Source: an uncultured Bacilli bacterium (GTDB taxonomy: Bacteria > Bacillota_I > Bacilli_A > RF39 > UBA660). Taken from it: a stretch of 64,000 bases of DNA. Each line of letters opens with the position of its first letter. Positions within the stretch are counted from its first letter, which is position 1. Below, one piece after another: positions 51,601-60,571 of this stretch. The notes under the pieces are model-generated. The model did not search any database. It had not been told where the DNA came from and saw nothing but the letters and a program-made list of their open reading frames with translations. The stretch is taken from contig CAKPHH010000002.1 of the NCBI GenBank assembly GCA_934157235.1, positions 1-64,000 of the forward strand, read 5' to 3'. The translations under genes were made by a program, and so were the position numbers.

Positions 51601-52883
51601 GTGATTGTAAGTTGTTGAATGTAATATCTATCTATTACTTCTTGTTTACCAGATAGCCATGGATTTTCTTTTATAAGTTTGGAAGCAAAATATAATCCAT
51701 TACCATGTCCTTCTCCTTTTGATGATACACCTTTCTTGTTTCTATCATCAAAGTTTTTAGCTTTCTTAAATGTATTAGAAAATACAAAGGTAACATGATC
51801 TTTTATTTCATAAACTTCTACCAATACCTTTTTCTTTCTAGTTTCTCTAGCTGCCTCTATGGCATTATCAAAATATATACCTATTAATCTACATAATGTC
51901 TTAATATCTTTTTCTGGTAGCTTTTCTAAAATGGAATGTGTTTCTAGACTGATATCAACTTCTAAATCAATTTTATTCTTTTGAGCAATAGCTGACTTAT
52001 AATACATCAAACCTTTTATACCACCTTTTGGTAACATTTTTAATTGATGGACAACAGCACCTTCTATATTGATACTATCTTCTAGAATTTCATCTATCTT
52101 GTCTTTTACTTTCTTCTCAGTAGTAAGACATCTTAATACCGCTAATTGATTTTTATACTCATGTCTATTCAATTGTTCCTTTTCGATCCAATCCTCAAAA
52201 TTTTGAACATATGTGAATAAGTTTTCATATTCTGCGTTTAATTGATCATAATTATTTCTACTTTTTATAAATAGATAAGTTAAAATAAAAAATATCATCA
52301 TAATTGTTATATTAATTATATAATTTGAATTTACTCCTGATGTTTTTGTTGTATTTTGTGATAATGAACTTAAGCCAATTATTAAAAATATTGTGAATAA
52401 TATATTGGATACAGATTTATTTTTTGAAATATTATTATAGAAGCTTTGTAATTGTCTAAGTATGTAGTTTATTTTTGTTATGATTAATCCGAAAACTGCA
52501 ACTAATATATTTCCCATCAATCCCAAACACCATGTATTTCTAATTTTATCTACTGTATAAAAGTGTCTTAAAAGTATGCCAATAATAGCATCACTAAACA
52601 TTATAAGTGCCATTAACATTCCACAGGCAATTAGTGATTCTTCTATTTTTATATTAAATATTTCTTTATATACAATTACTTGAAGGGCAAAAATTGCTAC
52701 TGTGCTCATACTTGTATATTGAATCTTATATAGTGCTACAGTTAAAATGTATATTGTTAATATTCCGATTATACTTTTAATATTATATATTTTTACATCT
52801 GACTTGATTATTTTTCTTGCGATAAAGAAACTATATATTGGCATAATTGTTGATACAATCATTTTAGCACAAACCTCTGACAT
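51579..52883 (-). CDS. agrC: Sensor histidine kinase AgrC-like (GHKL type)
   Basis: A 434-residue kinase with six to seven membrane segments in residues 1-~210, then a cytosolic dimerisation helix with the phospho-acceptor NRHEYKNQLAVLR, N-box GIYFDNAIEAARET and G-box KGVSSKGEGHGNGLYFASKLI. This is the AgrC/ComD class (HPK10) that senses cyclic peptides. It overlaps the response-regulator gene by 20 bases. It runs opposite to agrBD and converges with it, unlike the single agrBDCA operon of staphylococci. Confidence 0.92.
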   Translation of the reverse strand: MSEVCAKMIVSTIMPIYSFFIARKIIKSDVKIYNIKSIIGILTIYILTVALYKIQYTSMSTVAIFALQVIVYKEIFNIKIEESLIACGMLMALIMFSDAIIGILLRHFYTVDKIRNTWCLGLMGNILVAVFGLIITKINYILRQLQSFYNNISKNKSVSNILFTIFLIIGLSSLSQNTTKTSGVNSNYIINITIMMIFFILTYLFIKSRNNYDQLNAEYENLFTYVQNFEDWIEKEQLNRHEYKNQLAVLRCLTTEKKVKDKIDEILEDSINIEGAVVHQLKMLPKGGIKGLMYYKSAIAQKNKIDLEVDISLETHSILEKLPEKDIKTLCRLIGIYFDNAIEAARETRKKKVLVEVYEIKDHVTFVFSNTFKKAKNFDDRNKKGVSSKGEGHGNGLYFASKLIKENPWLSGKQEVIDRYYIQQLTITKKDVKK

Positions 52884-53595
52884 GTCTCTCTAACTCCTTT
52901 CTTTTTTCTCTTGGAACAGCGTTTAATGTTTCGCCACATTTGAATTTTATTATATTTTCTTTATAGTTATAAAACTCTATTTGTTCTACATTTACATAGA
53001 TACTTCTACTACATTTTAAGAATCTTTTATCTAATTCTTTAGCAATATCACCTAAACTTCTTTGGATGTAGAAATCTCCATGAATAGTTCTAATAATACA
53101 TCGCTTTGACTCCTGTTCTTTTTCGATATATAAGATATCTTTGAAATCAACATTATATGAGACATTGTGATAGTTATATTTTATACTTTTGAACTTTTTA
53201 TCATAATGTTTCATACATATTTGAAAAGCTTCTTGGAGTCGTATTTCGAAATCATCCAATTTATTAATAAAATCTACTAACATCAATCTCTTGCTTAAAG
53301 CTTCATATTTATATTCTGAATAGGCAGTGATAATTATAATCATTGATACCCAATCATCAAACTCTTCTCTTATTCTTCTAGCTGCATCAATACCAGAACC
53401 AGCCGATGTTCTTATATCTAGCAGATGTATTTTGAATTCTGTGTTTGTCGTAACAAATTTTTCCCAATCTTTGGTATAGCCTTTGAATCTATGAATTTTA
53501 TATTCGGCATCATTACGCATCATGAATTTATCTATTACATTTATATATTTCGACGCTAAAATATCTTCGTCTTCACATATTACAAAATTAATCAT
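52864..53595 (-). CDS. agrA: Response regulator AgrA-like (REC + LytTR)
   Basis: About 243 residues from ATG 53595 (AAAGGAG upstream; six earlier codons rejected). REC domain: ICEDED acidic pocket, phospho-Asp in HLLDIRTSAGSGID, ITAYSEYKYEAL. LytTR DNA-binding domain: FKDILYIEKEQESKRCIIRT, LDKRFLKCSRSIYVNVEQIEF. Expected to activate agrBD when phosphorylated by the adjacent kinase. Confidence 0.93.
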   Translation of the reverse strand: MINFVICEDEDILASKYINVIDKFMMRNDAEYKIHRFKGYTKDWEKFVTTNTEFKIHLLDIRTSAGSGIDAARRIREEFDDWVSMIIIITAYSEYKYEALSKRLMLVDFINKLDDFEIRLQEAFQICMKHYDKKFKSIKYNYHNVSYNVDFKDILYIEKEQESKRCIIRTIHGDFYIQRSLGDIAKELDKRFLKCSRSIYVNVEQIEFYNYKENIIKFKCGETLNAVPREKRKELERHVRGLC

Positions 53596-53638
53596 AATTA
53601 CTCCTTTTTCCATATTTTTCCAGTTTCATATGGTAATT

Positions 53639-53671
53639 AAAAAGAGTACTATTACTTAGTACTCTTTTTAT
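53639..53671 (-). terminator. Terminator after the tagO gene
   Basis: A 13-bp stem AAAAGAGTACTA / TAGTACTCTTTTT with T-runs on both strands, overlapping the stop codon at 53652. Confidence 0.85.
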
Positions 53672-54770
53672 TTGTTTTATTTTTTGCTTTACTTGTTAAT
53701 CCTAACTTTGATTCGATTTTTTTTGTTAATTGGGGACTTTTATCAGAAATTATTGTTGTATGGAATACAAACCATAACACAAGTATTAGTATTACTATAT
53801 ATATTATTTTACCTAAGATTGGGTCTTTTAATGTATATAGAATTGACGCTGCGGCAAATAGAATATCTATTCCATATATTATTAATACTGTTGTACGTTG
53901 TGAGAAGTTCATTCCTAATAATTGATGGTGTAGATGTTCTTTATCCGCTTGAAATGGTGGTTGTTTACGCAACAGTCGTCTTATAATCGCAAATAGAGTA
54001 TCTAGTATTGGAATACCTAATATAGTAACTGGTACAAAGAACGAAATCAGTGCCGGGCCTTTGAATTCTAGAAGCGTTATAACACTTATTATGAAGCCCA
54101 TGAATGTTGCACAATCTCCAGCAAATATTTTTGCAGGATAGAAGTTATGTAAAAGAAATCCTAATGTTGAGCCTAGCATTATAAAGGTTAGAATCATTAC
54201 CAAGCTTCCATATCTTCCTTGAAAAAATCCAATTATACCAATTGTTAAGTAAAAAATACAACTTATTCCACCAGACAGGCCATCCAGGCCATCTATTAAA
54301 TTAATTATGTTTGTACATGCTATTATAAAAAATATTGTTAAAGGGTATTTTAAAATACCAAAATCAAAGTAAAAGCCAAAGGCTGTAATATCATCAAGGC
54401 ATATTCCTCCATAAAAAGTTATTACTAAGGCGGCCGCTATATGTCCTAAAAGTTTTTGATAGGCTTTTATCGGTTTTAAGTCATCTACTATTCCAGTCAG
54501 TATAATAATAAAACTTCCGATTAGAATGGAATTCATTCTAATACTTTGTTCACCAAATAACATATAGCCAAATAAAAAGCCTAGGAATATGCCAACTCCA
54601 CCTAACTTAGGAGTTGTTTTCTTATGTATATGTCGGTTTCCTTCATCGCTTCTTGGAATATCTACAGCACCAATATGGACTGCAACTTTTTCCATTAATA
54701 TCATTATTACCGCGGAAAAAAGGAAAGTTACTAATACTATTTTACTAGCAGAGAGAATCTGTGCTTTCAT
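53652..54770 (-). CDS. tagO: Undecaprenyl-phosphate GlcNAc-1-phosphate transferase (TagO/WecA)
   Basis: A 372-residue membrane enzyme with about ten helices. Landmarks: TPKLGGVGIFLGFLFGY, the metal-binding GIVDDLKPI, NIINLIDGLDGLSGGIS, FAGDCATFMGF and DKEHLHHQLLGM. It starts the lipid-linked step of wall teichoic acid or other surface glycan synthesis. ATG 54770 is used instead of an in-frame GTG three codons earlier. In Bacillus tagO lies in the same hpf-secA neighbourhood. Confidence 0.93.
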   Translation of the reverse strand: MKAQILSASKIVLVTFLFSAVIMILMEKVAVHIGAVDIPRSDEGNRHIHKKTTPKLGGVGIFLGFLFGYMLFGEQSIRMNSILIGSFIIILTGIVDDLKPIKAYQKLLGHIAAALVITFYGGICLDDITAFGFYFDFGILKYPLTIFFIIACTNIINLIDGLDGLSGGISCIFYLTIGIIGFFQGRYGSLVMILTFIMLGSTLGFLLHNFYPAKIFAGDCATFMGFIISVITLLEFKGPALISFFVPVTILGIPILDTLFAIIRRLLRKQPPFQADKEHLHHQLLGMNFSQRTTVLIIYGIDILFAAASILYTLKDPILGKIIYIVILILVLWFVFHTTIISDKSPQLTKKIESKLGLTSKAKNKTNKKSTK

Positions 54771-54834
54771 GTATTTCACTTCTTTCTTAATTAATTATAC
54801 CAAATTTGACCATTTTCGCAACTATAAATCAAAT

Positions 54835-54856
54835 AAAAACCAACTACAGTTGGTCA
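54835..54856 (-). terminator. Terminator of the mbl operon
   Basis: ACCAACT / AGTTGGT, seven pairs, followed by TTTTTATTTG on the minus strand; overlaps the mbl stop codon. Confidence 0.75.
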
Positions 54857-55842
54857 TATTCAATACTTTTTATATTGTTTAATAATATTCCGGTTCCTTC
54901 AGCAACACAAGTTAGAGGAGACTCAGCTATTAAAATAGGAACTTTTAATTCTTGTTCTAAAACATTTAATAAACCCTTTAAAAGCGAACCACCACCAGTT
55001 AAAACAATACCTTTTTCCACAATATCTGCGGATAATTCAGGATCTGATTGTTCTAAGACACTTGTTGTTTCCTGAACTATTTTTTCTATACTTTCTCTTA
55101 AAGCTTCTTGGGTTTCATCCTGAGTTATTTCAATAGATGATGGTAAACCAGTTATTAGATTTCTACCTTTTACTTCTCTTTTTAATTTCTTATTTGGTTT
55201 ATAAACATTGGCAAAATCTATTTTAATTTCTTCGGCTGTTTTTTCTCCGATAAGTAATTTGTATTTATCCTTTATATATTTAATTATATCCTGGTCAAAG
55301 GTATTTCCGGCTAATTTTATTGATGATGAGCTAGCGATACCATTTAAAGAGAGAATTGCTATATCGGTTGTTCCTCCACCTATATCGATAACCATATTAG
55401 CAATAGGCTCTTTAATATTCATTCCAGCACCAATGGCAGCTACTTTAGGTTCTTCTTCAATATAGACTTTTCTGGCACCAGTTCTTTCGGCAGCTTCTTT
55501 GATGGCATTCTTTTCTACTTGGGTTATATTAGTAGGACAGCAAATTAATATTCTTGGTCTAGAAAAGAGATTTTTGGCTTTTATTTTTTTTATAAATTCA
55601 TTCAACATTATTTCAGTTACTTCAAAATCAGCAATTACTCCATCTTTCATAGGCTTTATTGCTTTTATTTTACCAGGAGTTCTACCTAGCATCTCTTTTG
55701 CTTCTTGACCTACGGCTATAACTCTTTTGGTATCTGTTTCTACAGCAACTATACTTGGTTCATTTAGAACTATACCTACTCCTTTTATATAAATTAGAAC
55801 ATTAGCTGTTCCTAAATCGATACCTATATCTTTTGCTAACAC
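54844..55842 (-). CDS. mbl: MreB/Mbl-family actin-like protein
   Basis: A 332-residue actin homologue that guides lateral wall synthesis. GTG start at 55842 behind AAAGGATG gives MLAKDIGIDLGTANVLIY, the exact Mbl/MreB opening; the longer frame is rejected. Phosphate loops GIDLGTAN and DIGGGTTDIA, and adenosine motif GIVLTGGGSLLKG. Lying directly after spoIIQ, it fits Mbl (the spoIIIA/spoIIQ-linked paralogue in Bacillus) better than MreB. Confidence 0.93.
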   Translation of the reverse strand: MLAKDIGIDLGTANVLIYIKGVGIVLNEPSIVAVETDTKRVIAVGQEAKEMLGRTPGKIKAIKPMKDGVIADFEVTEIMLNEFIKKIKAKNLFSRPRILICCPTNITQVEKNAIKEAAERTGARKVYIEEEPKVAAIGAGMNIKEPIANMVIDIGGGTTDIAILSLNGIASSSSIKLAGNTFDQDIIKYIKDKYKLLIGEKTAEEIKIDFANVYKPNKKLKREVKGRNLITGLPSSIEITQDETQEALRESIEKIVQETTSVLEQSDPELSADIVEKGIVLTGGGSLLKGLLNVLEQELKVPILIAESPLTCVAEGTGILLNNIKSIEYDQL

Positions 55843-55905
55843 AAAATCACATCCTTTCATTCTAAATTTCTATTTATAATATATTATTCTTTTTACAAAT
55901 TTATT

Positions 55906-55937
55906 AAAAAAAGAGCAATAATAGTATCACTCTTTTG
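55906..55937 (-). terminator. Terminator after spoIIQ
   Basis: AAAAGAG / CTCTTTTTTT with a 14-base loop on the minus strand, overlapping the TGA stop codon of spoIIQ. Confidence 0.65.
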
Positions 55938-56562
55938 GTTTTGACAATTCTTTATCTAAATAAAGCATAGGGTCTACTACTTGACCATTAACATATAACT
56001 CTAGGTGTAAGTGATTTCCTATTTCTTTATCTAACTCATTACTTCCTGATTTACCAATTGTTTGTCCTTGATTAATACTATCTCCTTTTTTAACTGTTAC
56101 TTCACTTAAACTTTGATATACAGATACGTAGCCATTATCATGTTTTATTTGAATGGTTTTACCCAAACTTTCATTGTCACTTACATCAGCTACTGTTCCA
56201 GGTAGGATCGCAACAACATCAAATACATTTTGACTAATAAAATCAACACCAGAGTTTTGCAAGTAAGTATTTTCATGATAAATTAGGGACTTTTCTTGTT
56301 GTTCTTTAGTACCTTTATAATCATAGAAGGATTTGCCTAGTGTTACAGATGTATCCGTATAAGGATTAATAATTTTAGCGCTTGTACTGATAACAGGAAC
56401 ATCATTATTTAGAATTGTATCAGATACAAAGTCTACATTCTCTAAATCTTCTTTTTTGATTCCAGATTCTTTCATACTAATAATAGTAATAAAAGTACCA
56501 ACTATAATTAGGAGCATAGCAACACTTGGTATTACGAAGGACTTTAGTTTTCTTTTTGCCAT
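55927..56562 (-). CDS. spoIIQ: Stage II sporulation protein Q (SpoIIQ-like, M23 fold)
   Basis: About 211 residues from ATG 56562 (GAGGTG upstream). One N-terminal membrane helix (~8-28), then a LytM/M23 domain: QNSGVDFIS at the place of the HxGxD metal motif, VVAILPGTVADVSD, IKHDNGYVSVYQSL and NHLHLELYVNGQ. The first ligand His is Asn, so it should not cut peptidoglycan, as in Bacillus SpoIIQ. It forms the forespore side of the SpoIIQ-SpoIIIAH channel. Followed by mbl, preceded by the DUF1146 and rpiB genes. Confidence 0.85.
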   Translation of the reverse strand: MAKRKLKSFVIPSVAMLLIIVGTFITIISMKESGIKKEDLENVDFVSDTILNNDVPVISTSAKIINPYTDTSVTLGKSFYDYKGTKEQQEKSLIYHENTYLQNSGVDFISQNVFDVVAILPGTVADVSDNESLGKTIQIKHDNGYVSVYQSLSEVTVKKGDSINQGQTIGKSGSNELDKEIGNHLHLELYVNGQVVDPMLYLDKELSKPKE

Positions 56563-56613
56563 TTTTTTCACCTCATTATAAGTTTTTACCAAAAAAAAAG
56601 ATTTATACTTCTT

Positions 56614-56811
56614 TTAAAAAATTTTTCCAGAAGTAAATAAATCCATTATAAAATTTGTTACTAAATATATCATTGATAATCCTAATAAGAAATAGAAAAC
56701 GCGTGCTTGAAGAACTTTATTTTTTTTAAAAATTTGATTTATATTTACAGAGTCTAATGCCCAAACAACTAATATTGTTACAGCAACATATAAAAAGAAT
56801 TTACCAGACAT
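56614..56811 (-). CDS. DUF1146 (YwzB-like) membrane protein
   Basis: A 65-residue protein with two membrane helices (~5-19 and ~40-57) and the segment NQIFKKNKVLQARVFYFLLGLSMIYLV, which is the YwzB/DUF1146 pattern. It starts at the base where rpiB ends. In Bacillus ywzB also lies between atp genes and murAA/spoIID/spoIIQ. Function unknown. Confidence 0.85.
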   Translation of the reverse strand: MSGKFFLYVAVTILVVWALDSVNINQIFKKNKVLQARVFYFLLGLSMIYLVTNFIMDLFTSGKIF

Positions 56812-57254
56812 TAGTGTTCTTCCTCATACTTTTTAATTTTATTAATTCTTCGTTGATGTTTTTCAAGATTAGAAAATTCTGTATTGATAAATGTTTTTAC
56901 AATTTCTAGAGCATCTTCAAAACTAGTTTTTTCTCCAAAGGCAACAATATTTGAATCATTATCTATTCTTGTTACTTCGGCTTCTTCTTTTGTTGTTACT
57001 TTGGCACAACGAATTCCTTTTACTTTGTTACAAGCAATACTTATTCCTATTCCAGATCCACATATAGCAACTCCAAAATCAACATTTTTTTCCACAACAT
57101 TTTTCCCTAATAAAAAGGCGTAATCTGGGTAATCAGTTGATTCTTCTGAATAAGTTCCATAATCTATTACTTGATAATTTTCTTTTTCTAATTCAGACAT
57201 TAATTTTTGCTTTAAAGCAAATCCTCGATGATCTGATGCAAAACCTATTTTCAT
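56811..57254 (-). CDS. rpiB: Ribose-5-phosphate isomerase B
   Basis: A 147-residue RpiB/LacAB-family enzyme that interconverts ribose-5-P and ribulose-5-P. Opening MKIGFASDHRGFALKQKL holds the conserved Asp-His; DYPDYA and the catalytic Cys in GVAICGSGIGISIACNKVKGIRCA are present; DNDSNIVAFGE follows. Same neighbourhood as ywlF in Bacillus. Confidence 0.95.
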   Translation of the reverse strand: MKIGFASDHRGFALKQKLMSELEKENYQVIDYGTYSEESTDYPDYAFLLGKNVVEKNVDFGVAICGSGIGISIACNKVKGIRCAKVTTKEEAEVTRIDNDSNIVAFGEKTSFEDALEIVKTFINTEFSNLEKHQRRINKIKKYEEEH

Positions 57255-57293
57255 ATTAACCTCCTAATATATATTATTATAGCAGAAACAATT

Positions 57294-57321
57294 AAAAAAA
57301 ACTGCTTATTCTGCAGTTTTT
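57294..57321 (-). terminator. Terminator after rpmE
   Basis: AAAAACTGC / GCAGTTTTT, nine pairs with a 7-base loop and T-run on both strands, overlapping the rpmE stop. Confidence 0.85.
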
Positions 57322-57524
57322 TCTTGATTTAAACCATATTTTCTATTGAATTTATCAACTCTACCAGCACGAGATGCTCTACTTTGTTTTCCTGTATAGA
57401 ATGGATGACATTTTGAACAAACTTCAACAGAGATTTCAGGTTTAGTTGATTTTACTGTAAAAGTTTCTCCACAAGCACAAGTTACTGTACAATCCATCAT
57501 TTCTGGATGTATATCCTTTTTCAT
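57306..57524 (-). CDS. rpmE: Ribosomal protein bL31 (zinc form)
   Basis: A 72-residue bL31 from ATG 57524 behind GGAGAGAAG; longer frames upstream are rejected. The zinc ligands are CTVTCACGE and CSKCHPFYTGKQ, so this is the Cys-containing form, which is replaced by a Cys-free paralogue in zinc shortage in many bacteria. The basic tail RAGRVDKFNRKYG is typical. Confidence 0.95.
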   Translation of the reverse strand: MKKDIHPEMMDCTVTCACGETFTVKSTKPEISVEVCSKCHPFYTGKQSRASRAGRVDKFNRKYGLNQEKTAE

Positions 57525-57585
57525 ATTCTTCTCTCCTTCCGCCATGACAACATTAGTCATAGTAATTAAATGCGTTATTAGTATA

Positions 57586-58326
57586 TCAGTTATTTTTAGC
57601 TTTTTCAAGTTTTTTTGATACTTTTGAGATTATTTTTGTTGCTATTGCTTCATATCCTCGATTATTTGGATAAATACTTTGCTTTCTGGAACGATAATTT
57701 TCATTATTTTTAAAGATAGTATAAGTATCAATATAGATTACATCTTTGTTGTTGCGATAAATATTATTTAGTTTTTGGATTCCCTTATTTAAATTAGAAT
57801 TGTTATTTACACTATAATAACCTACTACATATATATCATACTGATAATATTTCTTTATTTCTATTATTAGTTTGTTAAAATCCTTTTCAATATTTTCAAT
57901 TATTTTATTAATGTTTGACTCAGTTAAATCTTCACTTAAAGTCATTTGATAGATAAGATCATTTAAGCCTATGGAGAGAGTTAGGATAGTACTTTCACGA
58001 AGAGTTTGTTTTAAATTATACTCTTGCTTATTTAATTTTATTTTTTTATTTACTTTTATGTTATCTATTAGATTAGTTATAGTCATATTTTCTGTGGAAA
58101 AAGATTTTATATACCTATTAAGATAGTCGTTTTCTGATAAGTAGTCTTTAAAATAGTCACTATAACCATAATCTATTTGACCATAGGAGTTTTTTCCTAG
58201 GGCAAAGCCATCTCCTAGTGAGAGATAACTTTGATCGTTTTTATTATTTAATTTAAATATTAGAAATATTAAGAATATGACTATGATAGTAATTATTAGT
58301 TTATAGTGTTTTTTTATGAATTTCAT
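57586..58326 (-). CDS. SGNH-like exported protein lacking catalytic Ser and His
   Basis: A 246-residue protein with an N-terminal membrane anchor (~10-26) and an SGNH-hydrolase fold: block I reads YLSLGDGFALGKNSYG (normally GDSxxxG), block III LTLSIGLNDLIY keeps G-x-N-D, and the C-terminal block IYPNNRGYEAIA lacks the DxxH histidine. Two of three catalytic residues are absent, so it is likely a carbohydrate or peptidoglycan binder or an altered enzyme. It lies between murA and rpmE. Confidence 0.72.
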   Translation of the reverse strand: MKFIKKHYKLIITIIVIFLIFLIFKLNNKNDQSYLSLGDGFALGKNSYGQIDYGYSDYFKDYLSENDYLNRYIKSFSTENMTITNLIDNIKVNKKIKLNKQEYNLKQTLRESTILTLSIGLNDLIYQMTLSEDLTESNINKIIENIEKDFNKLIIEIKKYYQYDIYVVGYYSVNNNSNLNKGIQKLNNIYRNNKDVIYIDTYTIFKNNENYRSRKQSIYPNNRGYEAIATKIISKVSKKLEKAKNN

Positions 58327-58341
58327 TTTGGTACCTCCAAA

Positions 58342-58378
58342 TAAAAAGAAATATAACTATTAAATTATATTTCTTTTA
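58342..58378 (-). terminator. Terminator after murA
   Basis: AAAAGAAATATAA / TTATATTTCTTTT, 13 pairs with an 8-base loop and T-run on the minus strand, overlapping the murA stop. Confidence 0.85.
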
Positions 58379-59618
58379 TTCTTATTTTAGCACCAACCTC
58401 AGATAACTTTTCTACAATATCTTCATATCCTCTTAGTATATGTTCAGCATTAGTTATAATGGTTTTGCCATCAGCTTTTAAACCTGCTGCGACCATAGCG
58501 GCTCCTGCTCTTAAATCGGTTGCGACTACTTGAGTTCCTGTTAATTTAGTAGGACCAATTATAGTTGCGGTTTGATTTTTTACAGTGGCATCAGCACCTA
58601 ATTCTCTTAAATATGGAATATGCATAAATCTGTTTTCCCAAATAGTTTCAGTTACTTTTGATTTACCATTTGATTGAGTTAATAATACAGAAAATGGTTG
58701 TTGCAAGTCAGTTGGGAAACCAGGGTATACAGCTGTTTTGATATTGGTTGACTTATATACATCTTGACTATTTATAATAACGTAATCAGGACCTAGTTCT
58801 AGGCTAACACCGATTTCTTCTAGTTTTGAAAGAAGAGCATCCAAATGTTCAGGAATGATATTAGCAACTTTTAAAGGAGCACCATTTAAAGCACCAATAA
58901 TTATATAGGTTCCGGCTTCAATACGATCAGGAATTACTTCGTGGAAACATTGATGTAGATAGTCAACACCTTCTATTTTTATAGTAGAAGTTCCCGCACC
59001 AGTAATTTTTGCTCCCATATTATTTAAGAAAGTAGCAACATTTACAATTTCTGGCTCTTTAGCAGCATTATCAATAACTGTTTTACCTTTAGCTTTTACA
59101 GCGGCTAATATTATATTAATTGTTGCTCCTACGGAAGCAATGTCTAGATAAATATTTGCTCCTTTTAATTCATCTGCTTCAACAGTATATTTATTCTTTT
59201 CTACAGTTACTTTAGCACCTAGGGCCTCAAAACCTTTTAAGTGTAAGTCTATTGGTCTAGCTCCGATAGAACATCCTCCTGGAAAGTACATTGTAGCTTT
59301 ACCATATTTACTTAGTAAGGCTCCCATAAAATAATATGAGGCTCTTAATTTTTTTGAAAAGTTTTCTGCTATTTCGATATTTTCCATTTCTTTTGGATCG
59401 ATAATAATACTTTCACTAGCTCTTTTTACTCCTACGTTGAGACTTTTTAAAATATCACATAGGGCATCTGTATCGGTTATTTCTGGGACATTACAAATAG
59501 TTACTTCTTCATCTGATAAAACAGCGGCTGGTATTAAGGCAACTGTTGCATTTTTGGCACCTGATACTCTTATGGACCCAGTTAATTTATGTCCTCCATC
59601 TATTTCAATTATTTTCAT
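58365..59618 (-). CDS. murA: UDP-N-acetylglucosamine 1-carboxyvinyltransferase MurA
   Basis: A 417-residue enzyme of the first committed peptidoglycan step. SGAKNATVALIPA at the N-terminus; the fosfomycin-sensitive catalytic Cys lies in FPGGCSIGARPIDLHLKGFEALGA; PDRIEAGTYIIIGA and DLRAGAAMVAAGL follow. In Bacillus the second murA copy lies beside fba, as here, so this is the MurAB/MurZ position. Confidence 0.96.
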   Translation of the reverse strand: MKIIEIDGGHKLTGSIRVSGAKNATVALIPAAVLSDEEVTICNVPEITDTDALCDILKSLNVGVKRASESIIIDPKEMENIEIAENFSKKLRASYYFMGALLSKYGKATMYFPGGCSIGARPIDLHLKGFEALGAKVTVEKNKYTVEADELKGANIYLDIASVGATINIILAAVKAKGKTVIDNAAKEPEIVNVATFLNNMGAKITGAGTSTIKIEGVDYLHQCFHEVIPDRIEAGTYIIIGALNGAPLKVANIIPEHLDALLSKLEEIGVSLELGPDYVIINSQDVYKSTNIKTAVYPGFPTDLQQPFSVLLTQSNGKSKVTETIWENRFMHIPYLRELGADATVKNQTATIIGPTKLTGTQVVATDLRAGAAMVAAGLKADGKTIITNAEHILRGYEDIVEKLSEVGAKIRIKEI

Positions 59619-59645
59619 TCTAAACCTCCATCTACCTAATATATA

Positions 59646-60491
59646 TTATAACTTTGTTCCAAATAACGTTACTATTTCCCTGACTCTTTGTTTTATATTT
59701 TCTTCTCCAGAGGATATTATTTTTCTTGGATCATAAACATCTTTATTTTCAAGAAGATATTTTCTGACAGCTTTATTCCATACTGATTGTAACTCTGTAT
59801 TAATATTTATTTTTGTTATACCCATTTCAATGGCTTTCTTTATTTTTTCATCTGGTATACCAGTTCCACCATGTAATACTAATGGTATAGGTAAAGCATC
59901 ACTTATTTGTTTCATTGTAACAAAATCTAGATTAGCTTCTTTTTTATAAAAACCATGAACACTACCTAATGCTGGAGCTAGGGAGTCTATATTAGTATTT
60001 TTATATAGTATTTCGCAGTCTTCTAAAGTTGCATTATCTATATTACCATATATATTATCTTCTGTACCACCAATATGACCAACTTCTGCTTCAACACTAA
60101 TTCCTCTTGGATGAGCATAATCTACTACTTCTTTAGTTATTCTAATGTTTTCCTCTAATTCATATTTGGAAGCATCTATCATAACAGAAGAAAAGCCCAT
60201 ATCAATAGCTTCTTTACAACTTTCTACACTACTACCATGATCTAGGTGTAGGCATACTGGTATTTTTATATTTTCCGTTTTAATTAAAGCTGTTACAAGG
60301 CTGCTTACAACTAAATAACCACCCATGTATTTAGCAGCTCCTTCACTAACACCTAAAATTACTGGTACATTTAATTTGTTACATTCTTCTAAAATATATT
60401 TTGTCCATTCTAAATTATTAATATTAAAATGAGGTACAGCATAATGATTACTTTTAGCTTTTTGAAGCATTTCAGTAAAGTTCACTAACAT
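59646..60491 (-). CDS. fba: Class II fructose-bisphosphate aldolase
   Basis: About 281 residues from ATG 60491 (GGGTGA upstream; GTG/ATG codons just before are possible). Glycolytic zinc aldolase: VPHFNINNLEW, CLHLDHGSSVESC with zinc His and catalytic Asp, VEAEVGHIGGTED, LVLHGGTGIPDEKIKKAIEMGITKININTEL. Order murA-fba matches Bacillus. Confidence 0.95.
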   Translation of the reverse strand: MLVNFTEMLQKAKSNHYAVPHFNINNLEWTKYILEECNKLNVPVILGVSEGAAKYMGGYLVVSSLVTALIKTENIKIPVCLHLDHGSSVESCKEAIDMGFSSVMIDASKYELEENIRITKEVVDYAHPRGISVEAEVGHIGGTEDNIYGNIDNATLEDCEILYKNTNIDSLAPALGSVHGFYKKEANLDFVTMKQISDALPIPLVLHGGTGIPDEKIKKAIEMGITKININTELQSVWNKAVRKYLLENKDVYDPRKIISSGEENIKQRVREIVTLFGTKL

Positions 60492-60571
60492 TCTCATCAC
60501 CCAATTAAATCATAAGAAAATATAACGACTTTGTCAATCATTTGAAGCTATTATTAAGTAAACTCCGTAAA

